From Taxillus chinensis (taxonomy: Eukaryota; Streptophyta; Magnoliopsida; Santalales; Loranthaceae): a DNA stretch of 64,000 bases. The stretch lies in assembly GCA_023512835.1 (NCBI GenBank), contig CM042088.1:56603579-56667578 (forward strand). Reading direction: 5' to 3'. Positions 1 through 13,230 of this stretch are shown here, piece after piece. The stretch's first letter is position 1. Each line of letters opens with the position of its first letter. The notes under the pieces were generated by a model that was given only the letters and a program-made list of their open reading frames with translations, was not told the origin of the DNA and searched no databases. Made by a program: the position numbers and the translations under genes.

Positions 1-713
1 AGAGAGGTTTCTGCCTCTACCTATGTAACGAGCTTTGTTCCCCTCCTCAATCCATGTGAGATCTCACAGTCACAACACATTTTGAATTTGTGTAGGCCAA
101 TGTCTGAATTTAAAGAGGACAATATACTGATACCACGAGCTGAGCCCCATATTGCCTAGACCATTTATACATTTTAAAATGAAATCTTATCAATTTAAAC
201 ATGCAAAACTAAAACGAATAATATAGGGACACCTCATGTCGATGTGTGACAAATATAAAACAAAAAATATATTGATAAACAAGTAGGCCCATGCCCCATA
301 TTACATAGACCATTTACAAAATGGCTTATACATTTTGAGATGGATTTGACTTAAAACTGAAACTTATTCCATTTCATAAACAAAAATTTTCATAATCTTA
401 CTTTAATAGATAGTGACGAATATTTGGAAAAGATTATGCAACTGGAATGCATACAACTAAAGAACTTACTAAGGGTCCTGAAGTTATTGCTCATGTTATG
501 GATGAGCAAATATTGATTAATGATAATATCTTTAATGTTAATATAAGAGGGCCAAAAGATATTGATGCTACTATTAGGAAGACATAATTTAATACACCGT
601 TATTGCAAACTCCAACATAAATGGTAAGCTCAAAACTCATACTATCAAAGAAAATGTGTAAGTCTTCAAATACAAAGGTAGGCGTTGTCCAAAAAACTTT
701 AAAATCTTTTGAG
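1..713. other. AT-rich stretch without a recognised gene
   Basis: No intact gene is visible. Two imperfect copies of a short block (a run reading cccatatt followed by agaccattta) lie near 148-172 and 295-315. A short stretch around 460-590 reads like decayed coding DNA on the plus strand, but it matches no family I recognise. It ends at the target duplication of the next LTR. Confidence 0.4.
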
Positions 714-718
714 GATGG

Positions 719-1899
719 TGATGGTCCCTTGGAGCCTAAAGGGGGGGGGGGTGAATAGGCTCTTATTCGAACTTTTTCTTTTCTCTCAAGACACAAACAC
801 TTATCTAGTTTAAGTGATAGAATCACTGCGGAAGATAACCAGATAGTGGAAGTATTTTGTTTTATTATCACAAGATGAATACAACAAAATAGAAGCAAAA
901 CTCTCTTACACTCTGTTTACAAATGAACTCACACACTAGCCAAGTTCTATCTCTAAAGATGATAAAGCTCCTCACTTCTTTTTTTACATAAAGTATAAGT
1001 ATGAATATTTATACAAAACATTCCTAAGAGACAACCTTGGAACTTGTAGTTCCGGAATGCGTTCCGCACTAACTATCCCTCGGTAATCTCTCTGCCTTGA
1101 CTGCTGCGGATTGTGGAGCTCAAGATCTTGGATTTGAAGAGTATAAGTGTCTTTGTGAGTTCCGAGATACAATTAAGGTTGTGTCCACATATCCGGATGA
1201 TCCACGTGTAAGATTCCTTCAGGTTCTCAATACATTCGTCTTACATCGGGACACCAAGAGCTGATTACTTTAAATGCGGTTTAGTTGGAGCAGTGTCTTC
1301 TTGGTCTGGTGTAATTATCCTTACTCCGTAGCTAATGAAGCTCGGAACCTTACTCCGTGTCAGTGGTTGCTTACTCCGTATCTATTTAATACTTGGAATC
1401 CTTAGTCCGTGTCGCGCTTCCTTACTCCGCATGTAAGTTCCTTACTCCGCATGTAAGTTCCTTATTCCGTATGTAAGTTCCTTACTCCGTATGTAAGTTC
1501 CTTACTCCGTATGTAGGTTCCTTACTCCGTATGTAATTTCCTTACTCCGCATGTAGGTTCCTTACTCCGCAGGTAGGTTCCTTACTCCGGGCGAGTAATA
1601 CATCCGGATTCCTTACTCCGCATCTGGTTTCCTTACTCCGCACTTATCCTTTTAGTTCTTAGTCCGTAGGAATGTTCCTTATTCCGTATGTATTTGTTAC
1701 TTGGTTATTTACCAAGCGTTTGACGACACTCACTCTTGTCCGGATCAGGATTATGTATCCTGTCCTTAGCTTTGCTCACACGAGTGCATCTCTGGATTAG
1801 TAACATATCTTCTGCAATGATCAAATAAACACAAAAGATCTCAGATCAAATTACATAAGGCTTTATCAGCATTATCCAAATTCTGGGTTTGATCCAACA
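719..1899 (-). mobile_element. Solo LTR, Copia-like, TSD GATGG
   Basis: The sequence runs from TGATGGTCCC to GATCCAACA, so it has TG..CA ends. The 5-bp repeat GATGG flanks it exactly at 714-718 and 1900-1904. It is the reverse complement of the LTR at 55401-56719, which sets its orientation to minus: LTR start at 1899, end at 719. A TATA-like stretch on the minus strand lies at about 1005-1015. No internal region or second LTR adjoins it, so it is a solo LTR left by LTR-LTR recombination. The Copia assignment rests on the TGTTGG start and is not proved by coding sequence. It carries its own minisatellite (separate entry). Confidence 0.85.
1335..1690. repeat. 20-bp minisatellite inside the LTR
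   Basis: Near-perfect tandem copies of a unit of about 20 bp, reading gttccttactccgtatgtaa with small changes, are regular between about 1425 and 1600 and looser on both sides. The other LTR of this family (55.6-56.1 kb) has the same unit in reverse complement, but its array is more degenerate and differently spaced. The array therefore predates both insertions. Confidence 0.85.
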
Positions 1900-1904
1900 G
1901 ATGG

Positions 1905-2834
1905 TATAACGGAAGATAAGCAAAGAAAACAAAGAATGCAAATAAAGGACACATAGATGTAATGTGGTTCACTAACAATGTATTAGTTACACCATGGGCT
2001 GAGAAGAGGAAAGCTTTATTGATTATAGAAGAGTACATATCACAAAGATATCTCAAAATGCTTGTCTTATGATGGCCTAAATAGTATATATATCGTCTTA
2101 GAGGTTAACAGAACAAAATTTTTAATTTTCGGATGATAGATTGCTTTGCGCGATAATATGCTCAATAACTAGGGCATGCTGGATAACCCAAATTTGCTTG
2201 ACAACGTGATATATTGTTCAGTGTTCACACTATCGAGCAATGCAATGTCGAATAATCAAATGCTCGAGTAAGATGATATTGAGCAAATAGATATTAAGCA
2301 AGGCAGATGTTAAGCATGCAAATATCGAGCAAACCTAGCATTGATTCAAGGCAGTCTAACGGAGGATATTTTTGAAAATTAAAACTATAAAATGTTTAAA
2401 TTGTTGGGAAGGATTAGGTATGGCCATGATGCCTTTGAAGTATATAAATTGATGTATGGTAGTGTTGTAACACTTTCTCGATTGTCAAGGACAAACATTT
2501 TAAGGATATCTTACTCATTATTGTTGATTAGAACAATCTCGACCTATTTTCAAGCCTTCCCAATGAATGCAAGGAAGAGTGGGTGTTGATGTTGCTTTCT
2601 ATGAAAATTCCATGATGAATTAGAGTGGGATAGTTTGATATTCCCATAAAGAGGAAGCATGTAATAGAAGCATATTTTGGTTTGATTATTTATCACACAT
2701 TTCATAAAGAGGAGAAGCTAATACCATTAATATAAAGAAAACATACTCTAATGTTACACTATGTTTTGAAATCATGGGGACTGATACTTGGTGAAACTAA
2801 AATGAATAATATAGACTATTAATAAAACACATTA
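1905..2834. other. Intergenic, no gene seen
   Basis: AT-rich sequence. Around 2150-2340 a short word (tcgagcaa and variants) recurs irregularly, as in a decayed repeat. No open frame with recognisable protein similarity was found. Confidence 0.35.
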
Positions 2835-3307
2835 TGTTGGAATAATTCTATCATATGGCATCAAATATATAAATATTAAATATATTATGTTATCTTTGGA
2901 AAAGCCTAAATTAAAGTAATCTAATTAGGTTTTTAAATAAGACTTAAAGGGTATAATTGTTATGAAATTAATATGTAAATGTTAGTTTGCTATTTTTAAT
3001 TTGAAGAGGGATCAAATTAGAAATAGCAAATTATATATATAGGGTTATGATCTCTATATTACATGACGGCTTATTAGGTCTATATCCCCATAGTTATTGA
3101 GAACTAGAATTCATAAGGTAATTTGAAAGATCACGACCCGTTGATTAAACTCCGATAATAGATTTAGATATGCTTACAATTTATTGTTTCGAGATTGCCA
3201 GTGGAATTATGATTATTTGGGTTCCCTTCTTCGGCTCAAATTTTGTTTCTGTGCAAGTATATATATATATATGCACACACACACAAGCTATATAGATTAG
3301 GTTTTCA
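2835..3307 (+). mobile_element. Degenerate 5' LTR of a retrotransposon
   Basis: Starts TGTTGGAATAA, has a TATA-like run near 3028-3042 and ends in ttttca. Five bases later comes TGGTATCA (3312-3319), the first eight bases of the usual plant initiator-Met tRNA primer-binding site. LTR start, TATA, CA end and PBS occur in the right order, which supports a plus-strand 5' LTR. No gag or pol was seen downstream and no matching right LTR was found, so the element is truncated. Confidence 0.5.
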
Positions 3308-3311
3308 ATTA

Positions 3312-3323
3312 TGGTATCAATAA
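3312..3323 (+). other. Primer-binding-site remnant (initiator-Met type)
   Basis: The first eight bases match TGGTATCAGAGC, the plant initiator-Met PBS; the rest has diverged. It sits 4 nt after the CA end of the LTR at 2835-3307. Confidence 0.45.
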
Positions 3324-4276
3324 TCAATTTTACAGTACATTGAAAATAATAATTTTGCACAATTGTAATAGTAATTTACTATTGTAAATCCGGTAATCGA
3401 TTTTTCCAATCTAGTTCTATAGCAATTCTAAGTACACTATTGTTCTGTTGGCACGAAGCAAAGGGTAAAATTTCAAGGCCTTCTCTTATTATATGTGCTT
3501 GCTTGCATATGTTATTATGCGTGGACCATTTTCTTGTACCAATCAATATATATATATATGTAAAGGAGAATTAAAAAGGAGCAAGCCTTTCAAATTAAGA
3601 AACGATATAATTAATTAGGATGTCTTATTTTCCTTTTATGCTCCTTATTCCTGCTAATTTATTTTTATAATAATCTATCTCCATTGTTTGATTACGTGAG
3701 TTATGATGGATTCAAATACTGAATGTCGTAAACCCATGACGGTTGCTGGTAGAGAAATGCACATGCAATTGCAAAATCTCATGTTTATTATGAATTTAAA
3801 AATTAAATTTTTTGTGAATTCGTTCAATACAATCAATATATGTGAATTGCATATGCAATTGTATAGACATGAATTATTTCCACATGTGAATTATTATCAT
3901 TAAAATTTCAGCCCACGAATCACTATTATTTCTGTATGTGAATTGTTAACCATTTCAAAAGGCATTTGTGGTGTGAAGTCGTTCTTGACTTTCCATTGAT
4001 AGGTTGAATATATAATTAAAGGATTTATAGATATTTATGGAACATGAAATTTTATTGCATGCGTAAGATCTTAGTTTTATATCCATATTATCGGTTTTTT
4101 TTGAAGTATAATGTTGTGAGTTTAATATGGCCATCATTTATTTATATTAATGGCGTCATGACTTTATTGACATCTCACCCTTTAATAAAGAATTAATGAA
4201 TAATATTAGGGTGTAGTTAGTGTAACTCTAACCCATTATGTATTATTTATACATAGACATTAAAACTTAAATTTTT
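3324..4276. other. AT-rich intergenic, no gene seen
   Basis: Contains short (TA)n runs near 3546-3560 and no frame with recognisable similarity. It may be the eroded interior of the element whose LTR lies just upstream. Confidence 0.3.
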
Positions 4277-4299
4277 TTGACCCTATCTCCCTCTCCTTC

Positions 4300-4530
4300 T
4301 AGTTTCGCAACGCTTTGCTCTCTCAAACCCATCGCTGTCGCTGGTGAACGAACGGATCTCAAACCCTCTGCCGTTCCTTCTTCCTCTCCGCCACCTAGCC
4401 GGAGTAGCGCCATCCCTTCTCTCGGCCGACCGTGCAACGTCACTTACTCTCTCAAACCCATTGCTGCTGCCCACGAACAAACGGATTTCAAACCCTTTTT
4501 ATTCCTTCTTCCTTTCCGTCACCTCTCCTG
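4300..4530. repeat. Direct duplication, about 130-bp unit
   Basis: Two consecutive copies contain the same ordered words: gcaacg, ctctctcaaacccat, gaacgaacggat/gaacaaacggat, tcaaaccc, and ccttcttcct...ccg.cacct. They form overlapping short open frames, but these are a consequence of the repeat and resemble no known protein. Confidence 0.7.
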
Positions 4531-4639
4531 ACTTTCTAGTGCTAGGCAGAATAAAGCACACTTTTTTTTACCCAAATCTAGTAATGGTACAAAGAAGTTT
4601 GCCCAAATTTTTAAACATTTTTTAAAACAAACAAAAACT

Positions 4640-5957
4640 GTCAAAGATTTCATGGCAGAGTTCTAGACTGAATCAGGATGCATGCTTTTTGTTTCAAAAC
4701 TTGATGAACATGTTTGTTGATGAAACTCATGCTTCTGAAGAACCTTCAGATCAGAGTCAGACGACAGATGAAAACTCTAAAATAGATTCTAACGAGGATA
4801 AGGATTCTGTTGGGCCGTCATGTAGTATGGTTAACTTGTGTATTGATTAATATACATTCGTGTATATTAAAGTCAGGACACATTTTTTCTATGTAATGGT
4901 CCATCATGTTAATAACCAACAGAATTGAGTTAAGTGTGCATAGATACGGCTGAAAATGTTTCAAGCTAGCATGCTAATATTATGTAGAAAATCAGGTTTT
5001 GTTATCAACAGTGTATGAATGAGGACAACCACTGGTGTGTTGCTCTGATTATTTTCGGATTCGTTAACCGTTGGACTGGTATGAAATTTTGGGTACATGT
5101 TCCTAACTTTTTCCTCTACAATCTGGACGGTTGGATCGTCATTTTGAGATCTGGAAGAGAGCAGATTTATAGAATTTCAGGACTAGCAGTGCTGGATAGT
5201 ATTTCTCTCTTGTGTACCAAAGTTGGGTCGACTGGGAGGAGTTTTACTTATTAATTGTTATACTTTTCAACATTTTTATTTTTCAAGCATGGGTTACTCT
5301 GGAAATACAACACACCTAGCCCCCTTCAACTCGGGGTGCAGAGTTACAAAACCTTTCTTACAGCATAAACCTGCAAGCTTGCTGCTGGACTGCTATTTTT
5401 ACGAGAAAAAAAAAAAAGAGGAAAGCACACCTTGTACCACGGCAGGCTATTGGGAAACATGGCATATATACGTTGCATTTTTTTCATCATTCTTGATTTC
5501 CATAATATATCCGTTGGTATTTTTTACAAACTTCTCCATTTACAAACTTCTCAGTGCCCTTGGGGTATACAAATTCGTTTACAACATTTAATTCCTACTA
5601 GCACCTTGATCGTGGATACTGATAATTGGGTTATTCCTCCCTATTTCAATGCAGGCCCAAACAATCTGTCCAATTCTTCCCCCAATTTTTACAACTAACG
5701 TCTCAATGTCAAGCTCTTCCTTTTGATATGTGGGTGCAATCAATTTGTTCAATTCCTTCACTAAACATGATTCACTTTAACCATTTCTGTTTTTTTCCAA
5801 AATTTGATACTGATAATCTCTCCAAATTTCTTCCCATAATCTGATGTACCATTGCACCAAAAAAACTAGGTGTAGCGACCTTGAACAGAGTATGGGACTG
5901 GTAAAGAGAGGAGAGGGAGGTGAACAACTAGCCCGATGCACGCTAGTCTACTGCCTT

Positions 5958-5958
<1 letters not shown>
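4640..5958. other. Intergenic, no supported gene
   Basis: Several open frames of 70-120 codons overlap here in different frames. None has a recognisable domain or convincing codon structure, so none is called as a gene. Confidence 0.3.

Positions 5959-5999
<41 letters not shown>
5959..5999. repeat. (GA)n microsatellite
   Basis: About 20 uninterrupted GA units, followed by a purine-rich tail to about 6065. Confidence 0.95.
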
Positions 6000-6002
<3 letters not shown>

Positions 6003-6109
6003 GCCGTAAGGATGGAGAGAGGAGAGGGATGGATGCGGGAGAGGAAAGGTCAGAGGAGAGGAGAGGCGATGACGGCGCGGTGCCGAATCGGACGAGTTCG
6101 TCTAAATTA

Positions 6110-8425
6110 TTTTAATTAAAATAAAGCTAAATTAATATTTTTAAAATAATATTTTAATAAAAAAAAGTAAGTTAAAGAGTTGTGTTGGAATTATATGTGT
6201 AAAATAACTATCTACATTTGAAAAACTCTTTATATTCGAATAAAATATACAGAATAATGTTGGAGTTGCTCTTAATGTTGGTTTTTTAAAAGCTCCTGGA
6301 TTGAAATTTATATCATTCAAATTATTTATGTTATATGAATTCTAGCTCATCACTTTATGCAATAAATTATATTGTCTAATTTATTTTATGGTTTTGGTTA
6401 TTATTATGGATTCCATTTACATAATTTGATGATTGCATATTAAATTTCTATAACATGTGGCAAATCTCAAATTCAAATATTATGTAATAAATTACAAATT
6501 CAAATATAACATGGTAAATTATTTATGATTAAGTTGAGTTATTCATCGTTTTAAGTGATTAATTAAAGTAATATGTCTCCAAAGTGACTTCTCCTGTATA
6601 GATTATTCATGAAGAATGTTAAATGTTTGTGGGTGTATATATTCATGTGGGTATTAACCATCCCAAAGGAATGTTCAATATTTGGCCGAATTACACAAAC
6701 ACTTATGGTGGTAAACATGTGATGATTATAGGATTTATTTAAATGTGAATAATAGTTCAATCGAAAAATAGATTTATTATTTAATATGAGTTATTATCAA
6801 TGTTTGATCACTACAACAAGAATACCATTTAGAATAACATTACTAGTCTAAAAACTTGATATTGATGATGTTTTAGATATCTTTAGATGTGACTTATCAT
6901 TATTTTGAATTTGTTGATTATGATATGTGATTAATTATTAATGTGAATATATTTAGTTATTTTATTTTTTATTATATTAAGATTTTTCTATTATATTTGT
7001 CAATGTCAACCTATTACTTATGCTTGATGATATCAACTTTAAATATTGAAAAGAGAATACTAATTGTAATTTAAATTATTATGCCTTATATATTTGAAAA
7101 TATATTTTACTTAAAACAACGAATTTATTCCATTTCATAAACAAAAAGTTTTATACAAACTTTCAACACAAGTCCTAAAATGCTCGATCTTATCAATTTT
7201 CACATTCAAAAAGCCACTTCCCAACTAAAGTTTTCACAAAACCGTGAATGGATGTAAAAACTTAAAACAATTAATGAGCATGCCTTTTGTCAGGGGCACT
7301 TTTCACATACAAACTAGTACGCATGCATTTTTCACAAATAAAATTATTTTTCCACGGAATGATGAACGAAAAGAACTAAGAAGAAAACAAGGAACCCGGG
7401 AGTGGTTCGGCTACTTGCGGTAGCGATCGATGTCTATTTGAGGGAGAAATCAACGATGATTTAAGGTGGGGCTCAACGCTGTCGCAAATTTAAGATACGG
7501 ACGACCACTTTTTGAGGCAACGTACGTGGGGCCAATACGACAAGTATAGGAAACACAACACAGGCCACAGGGGCATGCCATTGCCAGACGTCACCAAGCC
7601 ATACGACTGACCCTGGGTCCTGCTATTGGTCATATTCGTATTTGGATACACGCACGGCCCACGGCATGACGCCACCGCATGCCAGTCCAAAACAACAGCC
7701 GTCCAATTGCATCTGCGTTGTTCGGTCACCAAAAATAAGTTATAATTTAGTTAAATATTATTTATTATAAATTATAATTATTTTAATTTTATAATATAAA
7801 ATAATAGACTCTTCAAATTTTTATTATTTTAATTAAAATATTATTTTATTTAAAATTTTTTTGAGAGAGAGGAGAGAGAAATATTATTGCCTGTTCTAAC
7901 TATTATTAAAAGAGAGGAGAAAGAAATATTATTTTACTTTTAAAAAAAGTAACGAACACATAATGGCTCGCCAGATCTAGCGAGTGAAATAAGGCTTTTC
8001 AAATTTATAACTATTTTATTGAGGCTGATGTGGAAGGTTTTTATTTCTTTTTAAGCAATATTTAGCCAAATTTAAGATTTATTGAGTCGGGTGAGAATGC
8101 TTTTAGAGGAGCAAATAATAATATTGTTTGGTCGGGTGTTTTTAAAAGCTAGTTTTATTTAAAATAAAATAAAATTCAACGATATACTTATTATAATTTA
8201 AATAAAATAACTGTTTTTTGAAAAAATAAAGTTATTTTCTATTTTAAAATTTAAATTCAATTTTTTAGGATCTAATTTATTTATTTATTTATTTACTTTA
8301 CTGTTTCAGTAAACTATATTATATTTTTTTATTAATTTTAGTTACATTTGATTTAAAAAATATTTTAAAAAAATTAGAATTTCAATTTCAATTTAAGATT
8401 TATGGAAAAATTGCATAACAAATTA
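6110..8425. other. AT-rich intergenic with one GC-richer patch
   Basis: Mostly AT-rich low-complexity DNA. A segment ending ttggagttgctctta near 6255-6273 looks like a MITE end. Between about 7395 and 7735 base composition rises sharply and CpG becomes common. The minus-strand frame there (7490-7732) has no recognisable similarity. The patch could be a decayed gene edge or an old insertion. Confidence 0.35.
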
Positions 8426-8807
8426 GAGCATCCACAATAACTTTGGTATTTTCATCCCTATTTTGGGGATAAATAGTAAATAATTTGTTTATTTTTAAAA
8501 AACATCAAACATCTCATTCTCCATTTCTATCTATATTTATTATTTAATTTATTTTATATTTTTTCTCTATCATCCTTGATTATAACCAATCAAAAAGTTA
8601 TCAGTTTAATAATATATATTAAAAAATTATAGAAAAAACATTTAGGAATAAATAGTAAATTCCTAAATATAGAGATTTACTATTCATTTTCTATCTCTAT
8701 ATCTTATTTTGAAGAACCCACTGTAAATGAATTTTTGATAATTTTATATATATATTTTTCTAAATTATAGTAAAAATTAAATTATAAAAAATTTACCGTG
8801 GATGCTC
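8426..8807. mobile_element. MITE with GAGCATCCAC termini
   Basis: The left end reads GAGCATCCACAATAA and the right end GTGGATGCTC, giving a 10-bp perfect terminal inverted repeat around a 382-bp AT-rich, non-coding body. Inside, two stretches containing aaatagtaaat are in partial inverted arrangement. No clear target duplication could be fixed, so the superfamily is open. Confidence 0.65.
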
Positions 8808-9077
8808 GAGAGACATACCCCCATCAATATAAAAATTAAAATATAAATTTAGACAGTGACATAAAAGAGACATCCAATTTCTTGCCTATTGGATTTGGGG
8901 CCGTATATGATGGCCCCTCCCAACTAAGGCACCCAGCTCAAAATTAATTGATTGGACTTACACACCAGAAATTGGAGCCCCGTAGAAATCATTACAATTG
9001 AATATCGATCAGCGGGCCGGGGGATTTCTGGTCCGTGAGTCGCAGTAAGATCATAACTATCAAAATCAGACTCAACA

Positions 9078-9538
9078 TTAATCCGGCTAAGACAGTTGAA
9101 TTACTAGTTTATTGGATCATGATCGCTTATATAATTAATAATTATATATAAATATATTAATAAAAAATAAATATTTTAAATTAACATATTAAAATTATAC
9201 TTTTAATATAATATTATTTATTTTTCATATGTATTTATAATATAAACTTTTAATAAATTTAAAAGTTTAATAACATAATAAAAAAAATTAAGTAAAATTT
9301 AAAAGTATATTAAAGTTAAATGTTAATATTATTTATTAATTTTAAATTAAATAATATTTTATAGTTTTTAAAAAATCGATGGTTCTGTACAACTCGGCCG
9401 GGCACAAAAAATCGACCGGGTCAGTCGGATTTTTTTGATTTTTTGCAGAAATAGTCCAATTGAAAAACGAAACCGATTAAGTGTTCGAGTCACCAGTTCA
9501 CTAGTCTGACCGGCCGATCTGGTCCGATTCCGATAATT
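9078..9538. mobile_element. Possible non-autonomous TIR element
   Basis: The left end (atccggctaagacagttg...actagttt) and the reverse complement of the right end (gatcggccggtcagactagtgaactgg) are similar but imperfect, and the interior is AT-rich. This fits a decayed TIR element. The inverted repeat is weak and the target duplication is not certain. Confidence 0.3.
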
Positions 9539-9540
9539 AT

Positions 9541-11836
9541 GATAAGAATTCCAAATAAAAACTGTGACAACAATTGTTAGTGTCGTTTAAGTGTCAATTA
9601 ATCACCATGCACGCGTACCTAGTTCTACATTTCTCTTAATTTTATTTACCTCTTATGCAAGTAAAAAGGAAAAAAAAACTTGAAACATTATTTGTTGCAT
9701 TACGTTGTTCTATTTGAAAGCTTGATTTGATTTGTGCACTCAAGCTTTTTATAAGTTTTATTTTCTAAAGTTTAACTTTGTTTGATTCAATTCCCTAAAA
9801 AATCAAAATTTAACGTGTCGGGTTTTCTCTTTTATAAATTGATACTCTAACCAACATCAAATTATTATTTCAGGAATGTAGCCTAGGCTTATTAATTTCT
9901 ACATTATTTATATTTGAAATTCCTCCTTATCTATCTTTCCTTTTAATTTGCATGATTAAACTATACAACTATTTTTTGTGTTGAAGGTATAAAATCAGGC
10001 TCACATTTACTCGAGGCATATCAAATTGGCTTATATAACTTTAAATGCGTTGTCATCATGAAACATTGCATCCCTTATTTTTGTTGATATAGACAAATCA
10101 AGTACCATATTTTATAGGGTTCTATACAAGCAAAGAAGTGGCAATCATGTTAAGCTACTATCCTTATCTATATGACTTGTGTTTGACACATAAAATCCTT
10201 AAATTATTTTTCTGAGATTGCTCTATTGTTGTATTTTTTTTTTCTCAAGTTGAGTATAACATCATCCTTTAAGTTTGTTATTGCACCACCAACTAAAATA
10301 ATAACGAAATAAGTTGCAAAACTAGTTGTATTATAATTTCAGGATTTTTTATGAGATAAGCATTTTATTGCACTTTCTTTTTATTTGTTGTGTTTTTATA
10401 CTATTGGTCTCTCATGATTATTTAAGTTGTTATATATGCTACTTTATATCATGAAATGATTTGGATACTTGACGTTTAATTCCTATTGTTTAGACTTATT
10501 TTTTGATTTTGTGTTTAGACAAATTGGTATAAGTAAAACAAAGCCTAGAATATTTTAAATTTGATGTAAGCCTTACAACCATAATTGCCCTATATTGTTG
10601 CAAGTTGAGACATGCATGTTTATTTGATTTATTCACCAAAATTCAATAAGCAAGTTTTTATGGTGTTTTTAACTTTCTATTAACTTGGATTGAGGTAAAA
10701 TCTAAGCTATGCATTTTTTAAAAAAATTAATGGATTTGATATGTAAACACAACTAGTTTAAGCAATTTATAACCACTATATCCGCCTAGGAATTATACTT
10801 ATTTTATGTCTTTGCTTGTGCAAACCATGATTAAGTTTGTAATACCTTTATTTATAAAATTATTTCTTTCATCTATTGTAACCTATTAAAACCAACTCTT
10901 TTATCACTAATGTTATTATTATCACATTAGAAAATATAAGACCATATGAAGAGTTTTGTGTAAAATTTTGATAAGGTACTTTACCCAATATCCGATAAAA
11001 AAGTACTTATGATTTAGTGATTTTTTAAATGTTTACTTTTATTATTGTTGGTTGATTTGTATTACTGGGTAGATCTTTTTCACCATTTTGATTCCTTTTT
11101 CTTTTCATAAACATATAAAATCAAAGAAGAATTTACATATTTGGGTTAACTTATTTTTATGTTAACCCTTCCTTTCATAAAGGAGATACTGTAGAAATAT
11201 TATAAATTATAGGTATTATTTTGAACAATTTCACAAACAAACACTTCCATAGTTCTTGTGAGAGATTCTCTTTTAATTCTCTCTCATGTTTAGTGCTAAT
11301 TTCATTTTTCATTTTTTTTAAAGTAACTTGTTGATTTTCTTCATGTTTCTTACCTTCTCTAAGAATGATTTCTATTTCTCATTGTCGGCAATTATATTAG
11401 ATTATGACGCTTGGTTACCCGTGACAAGTCATGTTACATAATCACACTTTAAAACTCCCTTATTCACATGTGCTTCATTATTATTGTGAATGTAACAACA
11501 ATTTTTTTTAACTTTGCTTGCTTCAAGTGAGCCTTTGTCGTTAGTTTGTCAACAAGCAAAAACAAAAGAAAAACCACACCATAAAATCGCTCTCTAAAAG
11601 AGAAAGAAGTACAGATCAAGCATACATAAGAGAAAGAAAAGTTTAGAATGAATTGTTATACTATTTGTTCTTTAATGTTGTGATAAGTAATATTCATAGA
11701 TCATGTTGTACTAACTTTTAAGTATCCATTGATATAAAGAAAGCATAAGGTTTAAAAAATTTCTATAAACGAAAAACTATAATACACACACTGCACAAGC
11801 ATAGTTAATATTAATATTTTGTCAAAGTGTTAAATA
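9541..11836. other. Long AT-rich stretch, no gene seen
   Basis: About 2.3 kb with no open frame above 60 codons of recognisable type, no RNA gene and no clear repeat boundaries. It looks like intron-like or long-decayed transposon DNA. Confidence 0.4.
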
Positions 11837-11844
11837 GCTTTAGG

Positions 11845-12521
11845 TAGTGATGAAACTAAAGCGGGCCGACAGGGGCCATGCCCCCCCTCCCCCCCAAAGT
11901 TTTAAATTTTTTAATATATATATATATATTATAAATTTTAATTATAGTTATATATATAATTAGAATTAGAATTAATTACTAATATGATTTATTGTCTCAA
12001 AGTATTTGGGATCACATGTTGCTAAGTGCATTAATAGTATAATAGTTAAATATTTATCTATATGAAGTAATATTGGTTGCAAATTATTTACGAAATCTGT
12101 ATATCGACTACAATTTTATTAAAATTTTAAACTTTGAATTACCATCTAACCAAATTTAGCTAAATTGGACTGGAAAGTATCTTAAAGTTTAAAAATACCT
12201 TAAAGTTTAAAATTATAACAAAGTTTGTCTAAAATATAAATTTTAAGTATAATTTGTGACTAATATTGCTTTATGCAGATAAATTTATTAAAATATTTAG
12301 TTATTTTATTATAAATGCTTTAAATGCAATAATGGTAATTAGATTATTGATTTTAAAAAATTGAGCGACTTGGTTATAAAAGTATTTAGTGAGTTTTTTA
12401 TGCTTTATATCATTACTTGTAACTTAAATAATGCTAATCGCAATTTTGAATAATATTTTTTAATATAAATTACACAGTTGTATCTTGCCCCCCCTAACTA
12501 AACTTTTTGGATCTATCCTTA
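11845..12521. mobile_element. Non-autonomous hAT element, 8-bp TSD GCTTTAGG
   Basis: An exact 8-bp direct repeat GCTTTAGG flanks the element at 11837-11844 and 12522-12529; hAT transposons make 8-bp duplications. The ends form a short imperfect inverted repeat (TAGTGATGAAAC against TAAGGATAGATCC). Just inside both ends lie runs of C (about 11880-11897 and 12488-12495), as in many plant non-autonomous hATs. The 677-bp body is AT-rich and codes for nothing. Confidence 0.7.
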
Positions 12522-12762
12522 GCTTTAGGCATAATTTTTATAACACATGATGTTTGATATTCATAAAAATTTTTACAGGTAGATAAAATAATAGTATAAA
12601 ATCTAGTATTAATTATTAAAGCATTTGTACTATATTGTAACATCAAATGTTATAAAGTATAATTCTAGCAAATAAGGTTTTTATCACAAAAGTAAAATGC
12701 TATTATTGTTGAGAATTTATCTCATATTGGAGAAAAGTGTGGAAGGCAAGCTAATGTATAAG

Positions 12763-13154
12763 AACACCAGTAGCAGGTTCCCTATATAAATCCATTTTTC
12801 TATATTTAGGGAAAAAAGTTAAAAAGTCATAAAATCATTGCCACAGTAGATACCTATATTTAACTTTCTCTATGGAGTTTGTACAGTGTTTTTCAATGTA
12901 TTAGGAAGCACTATTCACTCCCAATAATTATTAAATTATATATAAAATTTTCTCTCACCTCTCTCTTTCATGTTTCTCATAACATTCACTTTTATTTCAT
13001 ATTAAATTTAAAAAATTATTATTAAATAAAAAATAGTATAAAATATTATTTTAATGATATAGAGAATGATTTAGGAAATCAATTGTGGTGTATATTTATA
13101 TAGGGAAGCAAAAAGTAGTTTAAATCTGTAAATTTAGGAAAAATGACTAGTGTT
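12763..13154. mobile_element. MITE, copy 1 of a family also at 43.5 kb
   Basis: Ends AACACCAGT and ACTAGTGTT form a 9-bp inverted repeat with one mismatch. The body (tattaggaagcactattcactcc, then an AT-rich region, then ttaatgatatagagaatgattta) is clearly homologous to 43540-43880. No coding capacity. Confidence 0.7.
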
Positions 13155-13230
13155 TGATGTTAGTGCACTAAGGAAAAGTCAAGTCATAAATGTTAGGATG
13201 CATTTTAAATTCATATAAGTCGATATGGTA

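Noticed and set aside
1335..1690. Regular short repeats that could suggest a CRISPR array
   Set aside because: The units are contiguous without unique spacers, and they lie inside a plant LTR.
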